This document shows, one piece after another, positions 1-11,141 of a stretch of 64,000 bases of DNA. The DNA is from Owenia fusiformis (lineage: Eukaryota; Annelida; Polychaeta; Sabellida; Oweniidae), in the NCBI GenBank assembly GCA_903813345.2, contig CAIIXF020000004.1:27593985-27657984 (forward strand). Reading direction: 5' to 3'. The first letter of the stretch is position 1. Every line of letters begins with the position of its first letter. The notes beneath the pieces were generated by a model. The model made no database searches. It was not told the DNA's origin and saw nothing but the letters and a program-made list of their open reading frames with translations. The translations under genes were made by a program, and so were the position numbers.

Positions 1-26
1 CCCTATTCCAGCGTTGTTTGAAATAG

Positions 27-320
27 GGGAGCTCTCTGGCAAGGGGTAATGGAGTTCTGAAAAGCAGGTGTAGAGTCCTGCACAAGACGCGGTGTTTACC
101 GCATCCAGATGTCACAAGATCGTCCAAAACCATTGTTGCCAGTGTAATTGTCCACAATATTGCAGTCCGAAGTAATATCCCAGTTATTGATGACGTTGAC
201 ATTGTTATTGATAATGACGATGATGAAGTAGACCAACCTCAGGTACTCCAGAATGGAGATGGAAATGGACATAGGGCCAGACTGGCTTTCATTGAACAAG
301 CATTTGCTCAATGTCGTTAA
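27..320 (+). pseudogene. PIF/Harbinger (HARBI1-type) transposase, C-terminal remnant
   Basis: An open frame runs from just after a TAG at 24-26 to TAA at 318-320. It reads VLKSRCRVLHKT, then a segment ending VHNIAVRSNIP, then an acidic tail (DNDDDEVDQ). HARBI1-family transposases end the same way: LKxRFRxL, then VxxxxVLHNI, then an acidic stretch. The DDE core is absent, either because it lies beyond the window edge or because the copy is 5'-truncated. The in-frame stop just upstream and the weak match before VLKSR favour a broken copy. The protein would have cut and joined Harbinger DNA in the nucleus. The family call rests on motif recall, not on a search. Confidence 0.6.
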
Positions 321-885
321 AGAGAGAATCAGATCTAAGTCTGCCCTTATGTACACATCAAATAACTATAAACAGTGTCCTTTCAAATAGTCACATCATT
401 CTCAGCACTGAAAATATAGTTAATTCATACATTTAAATATCTCATATATGCTCATCCTATGGTCCTGATTCAAGGAGTCTTTCTGTAATAGCAATTGTTA
501 TATGTTTAAGTGTTTAGGTATTTTGACTGAATGGTATAATATTCGAATATCAGATTGTTTTATTCTCAGATGATTATTATACAGCATAATTATCATTATT
601 TATGGGAGGCAAACTTTCATGGTATTTAGTTTTAGGGGGGGGGAGGGGGTCAAACTAAAAAATAAATTTGAAAAAACAAGAAAACACAAATCATCTATAC
701 ATCATTCATTCATTTAGGCATTATGTCTTCCTTATATGGATAGTCAAAACTTGGCTGTGTAATATTGCATCACATTCTTGACTTGACCAATATTCTTGAC
801 TTCTAGTTTTATATAATTTTTAAGTTGCAGCAAAATGTGAGCGCCAAGCATGTTAAATTAAATGTTTGTTTATGTGTTATTGTAG

Positions 886-1116
886 GACCAGATACCGATT
901 GGGGCAAATGAAGAGATAGTAGAACAAGCATCAAAACCTGACAAGGCTATCAACTGTGGAGCTGTGTTCAACATTCACAAAATACCAAGCAGGGAACAAG
1001 ACTATGAGTATATGGAGAGTACTAATAAACATATCAAGGGTGCAACAAATGAAACTGCGACACAAATAGACTGCGATTCAATACGCTCTGATGAGATGTT
1101 TCACTACACTACATGA
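886..1116 (+). CDS. Possible terminal coding exon, unknown product
   Basis: A splice-acceptor-like TTATTGTAG ends at 885. It is followed by 76 codons without a stop, closing with TGA at 1114-1116, in a region otherwise dense with stops. The product is hydrophilic and mixed-charge, with the stretch EYMESTNKHIKGATNETATQ. There is no recognisable domain and no start codon of its own, so it would need an upstream exon. It could belong to a decayed mobile-element gene. I do not recognise it. Confidence 0.3.
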   Translation, partial: DQIPIGANEEIVEQASKPDKAINCGAVFNIHKIPSREQDYEYMESTNKHIKGATNETATQIDCDSIRSDEMFHYTT

Positions 1117-1330
1117 TTCTAGACCTACTGCTCCTATAGATGATTCTGCAATAACCAATTGGAAACTCAGATCACTGTACGATTGTCAGCAAAGTTAGGG
1201 TAAAAATTCCAAAACCCTCAATTAAGAAAACCTTATGGCATTTCAAAGCAGAAGACTCTGACTTACTGAATCGAAAAATATCAGAAACTAAATGGGATTT
1301 TATTTTGACCAACAATGTCAATGTCTCCCT

Positions 1331-1860
1331 AAACAAAAAAAATCATTTTATAACGTGGCACAACAGTCCTGTGATGTAACAAATCCCCAGATGTTGAATA
1401 CTGCTTCTGGGACTCGCAGTTTTTATAGACTAAATGTAAACTGTTGAAGGACATATGGACATTCTTAATCTAACTTTTTTATTTTATAATTCAGATGTGA
1501 CACGGCATCTCGTTTATATGAAAAACTGGTAATAACCATTGAAAATTTCATGGTTTTTCATGTTTTTCCATGGTTATTTCCATGGAATACCAGTACTTAA
1601 AACAAAAAAAATCATTTTATAACGTGGCACAACAGTCCCGTGATGTAACAAATCCCCAGATGTTGAATACTGCTTCTGGGACTCACAGTTTTTATAGACT
1701 AAATGTAAACTGTTGAAGGACATATGGACATTCTTAATTTAACTTTTTTATTTTATAATTCAGATGTGACACGGCATCTCGTTTATATGAAAAACTGGTA
1801 ATAACCATTTAAAATTTCATGGTTTTCCATGGTTATTTCCATGGAATACCAGTACTTACC
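1331..1860. repeat. Two-copy tandem duplication (~265 bp units) rich in CCATGG
   Basis: The block at 1331-1600 is repeated at 1601-1860 with an offset of about 269 bp. Only scattered substitutions and one short indel are visible. Both units contain the marker AACGTGGCACAACAGTCC and end in a run of CCATGG/CCATGGAATACC motifs, which continues to about 1890. No coding potential is seen. Divergence looks low, so the duplication is fairly recent. Confidence 0.85.
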
Positions 1861-2674
1861 ATGGAATACTGGTAATTCCCATGGAGAGCATGGGATTTTT
1901 ATTAAGGGTTCTATCAAATTCATAAGGGAAAACAATACAGCTATTGCTGATAGAGGGGCCCTTTTCGGGTGTATTTGTTCCATTTTAAATTATTTTTGTT
2001 GATTCCCATTTTAAATTATTTTTGTTGAACATCAATATACTAGACCCCCCTATGACTCCTGGTTAAAAAGCTCGCCTATTTTCAAAATAACATTTTCCCA
2101 GCATACAAAATGGTGGACATGAAATATTTAGATTAGAAATTTCAAATCGATATAAAATATTGCATTCCTGATAGGAGTGCTACTATAATTAGAGAAAAAG
2201 TGATAGCATTTCCAATATATAAGTATTATGTTTGAGTGAACTGAGCATCATTACTTCTAAGTTATCATTGCTTTTTTAGATAAAACAAGAACATTACACT
2301 CCATTTCTGAGGTGACAAGAAATCTCGTCACTCCAGGTAGTCAAGAGGTTAACATGAATCTAACTATGTAAATAAATTTTTTCTTTTTCTGTAATGCATT
2401 CTCTAAAAAGAATGGCGAAACTGGTAACTACCTAGTCAGATCTGAGTAAATGTAGTATTCTTTTGGATGTGTATTTTGATAATCACCATGTTGGGCAGGG
2501 GGTAGCTGTCTTTGAACTACAGAATTCATTTGCTTTAACTTATATTTGAATGAAATTGCTTCATGTAGTCACAATATTTAACCATTCGCTAGAAAAAATT
2601 TATTGAATGTTTCTTACATTGTTAATACTAAATTTCATACTGAATAGATGTAGCCTATTTTATATTTTCCACAG
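1861..2674. other. Non-coding stretch with a partial MITE terminus
   Basis: No gene is seen. Positions 2413-2446 are the reverse complement, with few mismatches, of the left end of the element at 30580-31011 (GGTAGTTACCAGTTTCGCCA core). This marks a diverged or truncated second copy of that repeat. Another weak match to the same element's interior lies near 3476-3540. Confidence 0.5.
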
Positions 2675-2788
2675 ATATCAACAGAACGGTACGAGGAACT
2701 CATTAAGTCCCCGAGTACACATTACATACACATCATCATGGATGACCAGGCAACAAAGTTACTTGTGCCCGTTATGTTGACCTTAGAA
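2675..2788 (+). CDS. Likely internal coding exon, unknown gene
   Basis: A clean exon. The acceptor TATTTTCCACAG precedes 2675, 38 codons follow without a stop (starting ISTERYEELIKS and ending VPVMLTLE), and the consensus donor GTAAGT starts at 2789. The exon is phase 0 at both ends (114 bp). It contains MDDQATKLLVPVML. No partner exon could be assigned with confidence, and I do not recognise the family. The strong splice signals and the open frame make it more credible than most short frames here. Confidence 0.45.
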
Positions 2789-4611
2789 GTAAGTTTTCTT
2801 ATTGAATTAGTGTTAGATAATGAGAATTGTGGGGTTGCTACTGCATCGCAAGTTCCAAGATATCAATCAACAAAAGGACGAGGTAAGGTCAGAACCCAGA
2901 CCCAAGGGAAAACAACTCCGGACGATCCCGATACAAACATTACCTAACTTAAATGTAAATATATGAACAGTGTCGTCCCTAGAACACTTTGCCAATATCA
3001 TGATGTTCCAAATTTTTACAAAACCATGCAGTTTTCACCTTTCTGAGCACTTTCTTATGATTTTTAGCCAAAATTGTGAAAAAAGCCAAAGCTCGTATAT
3101 TGGAGAAGTATCTCTGGCCATGGACATGTTTCTAAAACGTTACACGTATGCGTGTTGTCCCCGGGTGTGGTCAAACGTACACAGTTTTGCATTATTGAAC
3201 ATGACCATTGCAAATATCATTCTAGGGAGAACAATCCTTATCAATTATTGTGAACATACAAAGGAAAAGAGCAAGTTACAAATACTGTCTTACCATCCCA
3301 TGCATCATCAATTGTCACCTATTAATTTCAATAGTCAGAGGCATTTAAAGACAATTAGTGAATTTAGGATTCTTATTTACGCAAAAAATTGATCATATAT
3401 CGGCTAAAGATGATTGATCATCAAAATCTTCATCAACAGTGCAAGTGAATTTGATAATCAAAAATGAATTGAAAGCATTTCTAAATGTAATCTTATGTGT
3501 ACATTTCAAATATGATGATACTTTAGTAAATTATAAAATAATCAATAATGCATTTGTTTTGTATAGTTGCTAGGTGAGGAGCTGTAATTGATGTTTTTCA
3601 AATACATACTTGACCCTCGCAAAAAGTTTCAGTAGAAATATATTATTTTAGTGATTTTGTATGTTTTAGGTGACTTTGTGGAAAATATTTTGCAATGTGT
3701 GAAAATATCTGGATATCCCAAAGTTTTGACAGTAGATTTGCACTCAAATTAAGAGTTAACGCAAACTAAAAGATTATTTAAAAATGGAATACAAACCCTC
3801 AGGAAAGCACATATCATTTATACAAGGCAATTAAGACCAATATTAACTTTGAATCTTATCTCCACCACCCATCGAGCATACGTTTTACATGACAAAATTT
3901 AGGATGTCAAATCATAATTTACCAATAGAAATTGGAAGGTATTATAGCATACCAAGAAATTCATGAATATCATTTTATACTAGAATGTTTATTATTTAAA
4001 GATCAAAGGGAGAAATATGTAAAACCATACTTCCAAAACAGGCCAAATATGTATAAACTAACTCAACTATTTACAAACAAAAGGCATATAATTTTTTACA
4101 AAGTATTTTGAAAGGATTTAACTAAATAACTACCATTAGATATTGTATAAATATTGTATAAATTTTGTATTACATGTATATTGTATATGTATTTATACTC
4201 ACAGGTGTGGGTAGAAATAAAATCTAAACTGAAACTGAAAAATACATGTACATGTATGAAGTAATCTAAAAACTGTAATCAACATATTGTGGGAAATTTG
4301 AATTTCCCACCTTTAAAAGTAATCTACACTAGGGCCGTAAGGGTCGTCAGTTCTAAAAACACAAGAACGATTTCAGTTTCACAATTGAAAAAAAAACTTC
4401 CAATCTACGATATTCTGGTAGGTCTCCAATTATTTTTATCTCGTAAATACAGCAGCTCTGTATTTTCTGTGACAAAATGCTGTGAGTCTTTTGAGACATA
4501 TTCGTATCAAACATAGCAAAATCTTGTAAATTTCAAAAAAGGAATTGTAACATTGAACAAGAGACTGCTCAGGGAGAAAGATAAGAACCTTGTAGGTGAG
4601 AGAAAATCAAC
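2789..4611. other. Intergenic or intronic AT-rich sequence
   Basis: I find no supported gene. A 140-codon frame at 2970-3392 has cysteine- and phenylalanine-rich low-complexity content, with no splice signals or family resemblance. Positions 4136-4260 hold short TATTGTATAAAT and ACATGTA repeats. Confidence 0.5.
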
Positions 4612-4770
4612 TTGCTTCAAATTGACATGCTTCCCATCTATTGCCCAAATCAGATTTGGGTTGTTCCATTTATGCTGGAACCCATTTGCAACATCTTTCC
4701 ACTCTTGCTCTGTTTCAGGACACTGCAATGCACAGGATACTTTAACTGACCACAACAACCATTGAATCAT
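4612..4770 (-). pseudogene. PIF/Harbinger transposase fragment with AIDGKHV motif
   Basis: The minus strand reads EWKDVANGFQHKWNNPN followed by IWAIDGKHVNLK. HARBI1-type transposases carry this arrangement around the first catalytic aspartate: W, about ten residues, F..KWNFP, GA.DGKH. The match fades on both sides, and no second or third catalytic residue is found nearby. It is a short remnant, opposite in strand to the fragment at the window start and covering a different part of the protein. The two are therefore probably separate dead copies. Confidence 0.65.
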
Positions 4771-4868
4771 CTGAGGATGAAACTGAAGAGGCAGAGGTCC
4801 AAGAAACACCTAATGGGAAAACCAATGAGACCACTGAGGAACTTATGAAACAATTCAGGGTATGGTAA
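4766..4868 (+). other. Short acidic open frame, possible exon
   Basis: About 33 codons encode an acidic, Glu/Thr-rich peptide (SSEDETEEAEVQETPNG) ending near a GTATGG donor-like site. It lies beside and opposite to the Harbinger fragment. It may be a host exon or chance. Nothing else is seen up to 5612. Confidence 0.2.
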
Positions 4869-5612
4869 TGGTGAGGCTACAGTATGGTCCAGGCGTACTG
4901 TTTGAATTTGAAAAAATATTTTGAAATTCAGTATTTTACTGTTATTTTCTTTGATGATGTGTAAACCTTTGTTGTACAAGTGTATTAACAATAAGTTCTC
5001 GATTCCCTCATTGTCATTCACTGTTTTCGTGATTCAAAGATTCAAATTTTTTCGTGATTCAAAGAGTTGCGTCATTCTTGTACGCTTCTTCAAGGCCGTA
5101 TGGGGTATGATGGTGAATCTCGGCAGAGTACACGCTCAAAATCAGCAAATTCAGTACGTATAAACCTGAGTATCACTTGACATTATTGAATGTAAGAAGT
5201 AATTTAATCATTTAAACCACACGATAAGTGGATTTAGCTTGAGAAATACCTATGCAAGCTGAACCCGAGGTGTGATAGACTATGGCAGCTCAATAAAACG
5301 TCATTTTAGAAACAGAAGATACTTGGTACCAAGCAAAACCAGTGGGAACTAACACGTTGAATAACTTCATGCAGACTCTCAGCAAAAATTCACCAACCAT
5401 AGCATAAGAGTAACAGCACCTACCATCTTAAACAGGATGAACTACTCTGTTGCCCAAATACAGTCAATAACAGGTAAACATATTAATATGTAAAATGGTG
5501 GTTGCGTCACTTACACCTAGGGCTTTATTATGATTTTATACCGGGCAAACTTAAATGCATTTGAATGTAATATTAAAGTTTAAGATTACACATTCATTTC
5601 AAGTCCTATTAT

Positions 5613-6049
5613 CAGGCCTGTCAACTGTCCCGCAATTTGCGTATTTGTCACGCATTTGCTGAAGAATTTGAAGTCACGCCAGTTTTTTTTGCGTGACAGA
5701 AAATGTCACGCAAAATACGCATTTTACCTGGTAATTGTCAAGCAAAAATATTTCTGTAGAAATTTTTTCGAAATATGTTTACGATACGGTAAAAATACGA
5801 ACGCCGGGAAAAACCGAACGCAATTTGTTCGGATTTGTCACGCGAATCCCGTATGTGTCACGCATGTTTCGTACCTACCCCCCCCCCCAAGTTTGTTCAA
5901 AGTTTGGCAAAGGTGCTCAAACTTTGGCCAAAGGTGTTTAAAAGTTGGCCAAAGGTGTTCAAAATTTGGACAAAAGTGTTCAGATTTGGACTTAGGTGTC
6001 CAACATTTTGAAGTCACTCATATTAGGTGGTCCCAAGTTGACAGCCCTG
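5613..6049. mobile_element. 437-bp MITE, TIR CAGGSCTGTCAAC, TATTAT target duplication
   Basis: The left end is CAGGCCTGTCAAC and the right end is GTTGACAGCCCTG. These are inverted repeats of 13 bp with one mismatch. TATTAT directly precedes (5607-5612) and follows (6050-6055) the element. The CAGRG-type end resembles hAT, but hAT usually makes an 8-bp duplication and only 6 bp match here. The interior has many TGTCACGC/GCGTGACA motifs, a C run near 5880 and an imperfect ~20-bp tandem repeat (5891-6010, CAAAGGTGTTCAAAATTTGG type). Related TCCCGCGAAT-rich pieces lie at 8073-8220, 9566-9903 and 14952-15030. Confidence 0.85.
5891..6010. repeat. Degenerate ~20-bp tandem repeat inside MITE
   Basis: About six imperfect copies of a unit like GCCAAAGGTGTTCAAAATTT, with substitutions between units. 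It lies wholly inside the 5613-6049 element and ends before its right terminus. Confidence 0.7.
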
Positions 6050-6111
6050 TATTATGCTTCTGACAAGCAATTTTAACAACCATCTGATAAATCATAATTT
6101 TTACGTTGCAG

Positions 6112-6368
6112 GTCAAAATAGTGTACGGAGTCTTGTCACCTATAAGAGAGTATCTATGGAAGAAAAGCTGAGCATGGGAAAAGCAATTTTTAGCGCTATT
6201 TCAGACAAGAAGGTTGTGTGCAAAACAGAATCTGATGAAACTTCTCCGCCAAAAAAAACCTTAGCCTTCAATGACGTCACAAACACTACTATTTCTTCTT
6301 CTGGCACATTCCAGCCACACATTCAGAACTGTTCTGTACAAATAAATTATTATTGCAATGGACACTAA
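6112..6368 (+). CDS. Likely last coding exon, unknown gene
   Basis: The acceptor TTACGTTGCAG ends at 6111. About 85 codons follow to a TAA at 6366-6368, and an AATAAA polyadenylation signal stands at 6481-6486. The peptide contains VTYKRVSMEEKLSMGKAIFS, a Ser/Thr/Lys-rich linker, and ends FQPHIQNCSVQINYYC. It reads like a short C-terminal domain, but I cannot name it. The upstream exon is not identified. The intron would be interrupted by, or end just right of, the MITE at 5613-6049. Confidence 0.45.
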
Positions 6369-6480
6369 ATGAAAAACCTAAGAGCCTATATGTTGGTTAT
6401 CTGACTTAACCTAAGAGCCTGGCCTATATGTTGGTTATCTTTGTTACATTGTTTTTATTGTACCTTCATCGTTTATATGA

Positions 6481-6486
6481 AATAAA
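6481..6486 (+). terminator. Polyadenylation signal AATAAA
   Basis: A canonical hexamer 113 bp past the stop of the exon at 6112-6368, in the same orientation. Confidence 0.45.
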
Positions 6487-8072
6487 ATAGCGTGTAAACC
6501 AATCTTAATGTCCTTATTTTAAATTTATTATCCCCGTTATATGATGATCTGAGCTCATATATGATGTAATGTATTGTAGACTATTGTAAGTAAAAGAACT
6601 CCAATCTATCATAAACGGAAACTACATAAAAACATACTTTATATGATAAAATCGTCATCACACGTTTCAGCTGATGTGATACGAAAATATTCTACTCAAG
6701 CAAAAAGGTATCACCACTAAGAAATATGAATCTTGTTTTGCATGAAATGAAATTGCCTTGCCCCCAAAATGTGAATATTGAATATGCTGTATAATGCCTG
6801 GGTCAAATTTGCACAGATTTATTTGTCAGCACAAATTGAGTATTTTGTTCAAAATTATGTTCAGATTTGAACAAAATACTCAACTGGTCAATGAATTGGA
6901 CCAAATATGACCAAGGCATTAATCAGTGTTACATTTTACTGATGAAGATCACAATACCATGTCAATCAGAGTAGATACTTTAACAGCGCGACTTTACGGG
7001 GATATTGGTCTGCCCTGCTAGATTGGTACTGAAATGCACGGGCACAGATTGTATATTCCCTGGATATACAATAAAGTTATCACTCAAATCAAAATAATAA
7101 TACAAAGTACATTATGGTTAAATCAGAATAGATATTTTAACAGTGCGACAAGGATACTGGTTGGCTACAGTATGCATGGTCTTGGCCACCCTTTAACTGA
7201 CAAAAGCTAAACTAAATAACAACAGCGCCAAGGCTTATCAAACTGCATCAAGTCCTTTTCCAGAATAAATGCAAGAAAATGTACTACCATTTATCATACA
7301 ACGCTATGTGCATGGCAAACTGGTTTCCCTGTAAAACATCTGCCTGGTTCAATGAGTTATTTCTTATATTTATTTTGTAAAACTGCCCAGGAATTGAATG
7401 TCAAGAATTACTGATAAAAACCTCAATACTTTTCCGAAATGAGAAAGTGAACATTGACCTGATACAAGCATCAACGGAGGGCAGAGTACTATTAGAATTA
7501 CTGGAAAACAAGAAGGGTTCTCATTGAACAGAATGTTGATGTTGTGCCATAGGTACCACATGCACCTAGAAGAGCTTGGCCTATAGAAAACCAGCACAGG
7601 TGGCAGTGCAGAATATGATCAAGTATGACCTAAATTATATTCTATTGGAAAGGCAAGTCTACAATCAGTACAAAGCATTGAAATCATAGATTGAACTGAA
7701 AATGACATCATCATTCCACTTCAACCCTAGATTTCTCTGTTCACAGTAGGTTAAAAATGCTGTCTTTTCAGTATAACAACACTTATATATCACTCTATAA
7801 TAAATGATCAGAATAAAAATGATTTACTTAAATTTTTTATCCCTTTGAGCTACAGACATTTTCTAAAGGAATTCTCAGTTTGAGGCCATATTAGAAAAAT
7901 TATTTGACCTTAGATTTTTGGATCTCCTCGTTTATCAGGCAATTTTTGATATTTCAATTATCATGGATATTATTATGAGATTCAATCTTTTCATTGGCAA
8001 TCGATCCATAAGTATAGTTTCAATAGGTTATAGGTTTACAATATAAAATAAATATTTAATAAGGTAATACAT
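6487..8072. other. No gene seen
   Basis: AT-rich sequence with short imperfect repeats (CAATCAGAGTAGATACTTTAACAG-like at 6964 and again near 7123). No reading frame has splice support or a recognisable motif. Confidence 0.5.
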
Positions 8073-8479
8073 TACAGAGCTGTCAAGTGTCCCGCGAATG
8101 GCGGGATTATCCCGCGAATTCGATCAAAATTAGGCTAATTCGCGTGTCCCGCGAAGTCCCCGAAATGTGGCTTTCGACCTCCGCGAATTTCCGAAATTGT
8201 TGCAATCCCCTATATGGTGATTATCTTATCTTATATAAGAAGCTAAGTTTTTGCACTTTTGAGGAGTAAAGTTTACCTAATTTTAAGTACCTAGCATGCT
8301 GTTGTTTGGTATCAAAATAAAGAGGAAGGGTTCAACTTTCATTTTAATTACGACAATAGGGATGTAGGTCACAAATAGTTCCAACGTTGGCCTTTTTACT
8401 ATCCGTGTGGCCTTCATCTCAGAACTGAGCAAATGTTAGCAAACGCGAGTTACAATAAATGGATGCTGATATCTAGAAA

Positions 8480-9259
8480 GGGTTTGTAGAAAAAACCGGG
8501 TACCGGGTAGTAAATCCTCCATGCTGGGTTCAAACTTGGTACCCGGTACCCGGTCAAAAAACGGGTACCCAAAAAATGAAAAATATGAATATACGAGTAT
8601 AACATAATTAGATTATCAGAAAACGTGTAAGATTTGTTTTGAATTTACAAAAATGTATGTAACATCCTTCAAAATTGAGCTAGAAGCTTCAAATAAAAAG
8701 CATATTTTAAGGCTCTTTTCTTCCTCTATCGTCATGACCATATTTTCATTGGTTATGTTCACGTACCAACATACGAACTCATTGAAAATAGAGTAAAATT
8801 GATTTGTCTTGTTATTCAAATCGTCTTACAATGTCATTGGCGTAGCCAGGAGAGGGTGTGATGGTGCGATCGCACCCCCTCCCCCTTCATTACCAATGGA
8901 AATATGTCCATGATGATAGAGGAAGAAAAGAGGCTTAAAATGCTTTTTATTTGAAGCTTCTAGCTCAATTTTGAAGGAAGTTACATTTTTGTAAATTCAA
9001 AACAAATCTTACACGTTTTCTAATGATCTAATTATGTTGTATATTCGTATATTTCGTTTTTTGGGTACCCGGTTTTTCGACCGGGTACCAAGTTTGTCTA
9101 CGTAAATTTTATTTATATTATTAATTGCATTACATGTACATATTTATATTTACATTTCCATGTACAAAAATAAGAATGAAGGAATAAAAAAAAAAGAAAA
9201 AAAAGTTTGAACCCAGCATGGTAATTTACTACCCGGTACCCGGTTTTTTCTACAAACCC
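8480..9259. mobile_element. 780-bp fold-back element with 10-bp target duplication
   Basis: The termini are GGGTTTGTAGAAAAAACCGG at the left and its reverse complement at the right. The direct repeat TATCTAGAAA flanks them (8470-8479 and 9260-9269). The arms extend inward for more than 250 bp with indels. The stretch at 8610-8740 is mirrored at 8920-9060, including the AAGCTTCAAATAAAAAGCAT-like segment. Clusters of GGTACC (CCGGGTACC) recur in both arms. A long TIR with a 9-11 bp duplication is typical of Mutator-like elements, but no transposase is encoded, so the superfamily is inferred. The centre (8838-8890) holds a GTGCGATCGCAC palindrome. Confidence 0.85.
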
Positions 9260-9565
9260 TATCTAGAAAAGTAACCTCATTCCCTATAATTTGATGTAGA
9301 TTAATCGAACCCCTATATCATGGGCTTTCAATTGAAAGCCCAAGCCTACAGTATGGTAGTAGTTGGTCACGACGCCAGAAGCAGAGAAGTGCAAAGTATT
9401 GTTCCAAATTTTTGAATTTCGTGTTAGATTACGATACTCACACCTCAAGCATGGTTTTTGTTTTTGACAATTTTTGTTACAATGTAACGGTGCATTATAT
9501 TTGATTAATAAGTATCTGAAAGTTTGATTCAAGTACTTTTACACGCTTTTACATTTGTCCAAATC

Positions 9566-9903
9566 ACGCAAATCCCTTGAATGTCCCGGGACATCCTGCA
9601 AATTTAGGTGGATGTCCCGCGAAATCCCGCAAATTTAGGGCACTTTTTCTAGAAAATCTGTCCCTCTATGAAGTTTTTGCTGGTAAACCTGTTAACTGTC
9701 CTGCAATTAGGGTGTTTGTCCCTCGAATGGTCCCGCGAAATCCCGCGAATTTGATAAAAAAATTGGCCTATAAGCGCAATCACGCAAATCCCTTAAATGT
9801 CCCGCGAATTTAGTAGATGTCCCGCAAAATCCCGCGAATTTTGGGCACTGGGTCTAAAAAATCTGTCCCGCGAGAAAATCTTTGGGGGTTGACAGTACTG
9901 ACA
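9566..9903. repeat. TCCCGCGAAT-rich interspersed repeat
   Basis: Many copies of TCCCGCGAAT/TCCCGCAAAT are spaced irregularly. The repeat ends in GGGTTGACAGTACTGACA, which resembles the right terminus of the 5613-6049 MITE. A fragment of the same family is at 8073-8220. The 3' part is included in the tandem duplication that recurs at 14952. Confidence 0.7.
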
Positions 9904-10295
9904 TTAAATAATTGGATTAAGTGGGAATGCTTTGATTTCAACATAAGGGGGATGTTGTACTCTGGTTCCTAGGATGGAAAGGAGGAGGGAGAATTGGCAA
10001 GAGCTGGTACTTTGATGCCAAAGGTAGAGAACGCTAGAGTTGCACCATGTATTGGTTTCAGCTAAATTGCATACTAAGAACAAAGTGATATAAAATATGA
10101 CACAAGTGAACACCATGACGATGCAATGTCAGCAAAAATTTTTAAAAATGAGTAAAAATATGAGTAAAATACAAAACAAAGTATAATAATATTACTGTAC
10201 ATGACTTATTAAAACTATAATACGCATGTACCTCAAATAAAAAGGTGAATTTTCGAGAAAAAATAAAATTCTGAGATAATGGCAAATATTACTTT
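9834..10295. repeat. Left part of tandem duplication copy 1 (hAT-occupied)
   Basis: This segment matches 14952-15413 essentially base for base (offset 5118). Copy 1 resumes after the hAT insertion at 14356-14950, which matches 15406-16000. Without the hAT and one target duplication, copy 1 is 1049 bp, the same as copy 2. Confidence 0.95.
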
Positions 10296-10806
10296 TAGGG
10301 CCGTGCCATTCGACCGGAATCGGTCCGAACCGCGGACTTTTGTTAAAATACCGGAATTCGGAATTTTAATATCATGTTCCGAAGGGTTTCGGAACAATAT
10401 CGGACCCTTACCTTAGTACTTGCTTTGAATCGTTAATATCCGTGACCATTGTTCCTCCAGTGATGTTTTCCTTCAAACTACATCCAATTTGCATGTGTAT
10501 TACTCGCATAAACAAAATAAATAGCGGAGAAATCAACAGAAATCAAGTTTTGTTTTACGAACTTTGACCTTCGGATTTCATTGGAAGTAGGAATCGACGG
10601 GGCGAAAATACTCATAGATAAATGAATAAATTTACTTTTCCATGACGTCTTACAATCTAACAGCGTTAATTAATTACATTTTAACTCTTACAATATCAGA
10701 TTAATTGATTTAGAAGAAATTATCTTCCCCATGACAGATTTTCCTCGAGTAGTTTCGTATTCGTTTATATTTTTGGTTGCCTTTTATACTTGGCGTCGAA
10801 GTGCAA

Positions 10807-10957
10807 ATGGCCGCCAAATCTGAAACAGGCCTGTGGGCCGAAGTATCAGGCAAAAAGTCTATGGTGTGGAATTTGTTTGGGATACCTCTACCAGTTGAAA
10901 AAAATAAAAACAAAACTATCTGTAAAGTATGTCAGACAGTACTTCCCTATGAAGCAG
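10807..10957 (+). CDS. hAT transposase, exon 1 (BED finger N-terminal half)
   Basis: The start codon is ATG at 10807 (context GCAAATGG). An earlier in-frame start is non-ATG and unnecessary. The exon encodes about 50 residues: MAAKSETGLW, then SMVWNLFGIP, then the zinc ligands C39 and C42 of a BED finger (TICKVC). It ends at 10957 in GCAG followed by a GTTCGT donor and splits a glycine codon with exon 2. The BED finger is the DNA-binding module of hAT transposases and of the ZBED proteins derived from them. The three exons together give 678 residues, in the usual range for the superfamily. Confidence 0.88.
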
Positions 10958-11141
10958 GTTCGTTTTTCCAGTTTTTTCTTGGTTCCAAGTTCCAACTAGA
11001 CTACAAAATCTTGAGATGAGCGATGAGTCTATTTTATTTTAAAATTAATTAACCTAGAAGGACTTCAATTAGTGAGTGAATATCTATTGTATTACTAGGC
11101 CTAGTAATTTATCGCTATTTTATTTTCAATTTTTCTTTCAG

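Noticed and set aside
2970-3392. 140-codon frame as a gene
   Set aside because: No splice or promoter signals, no motif, and irregular composition typical of chance frames.
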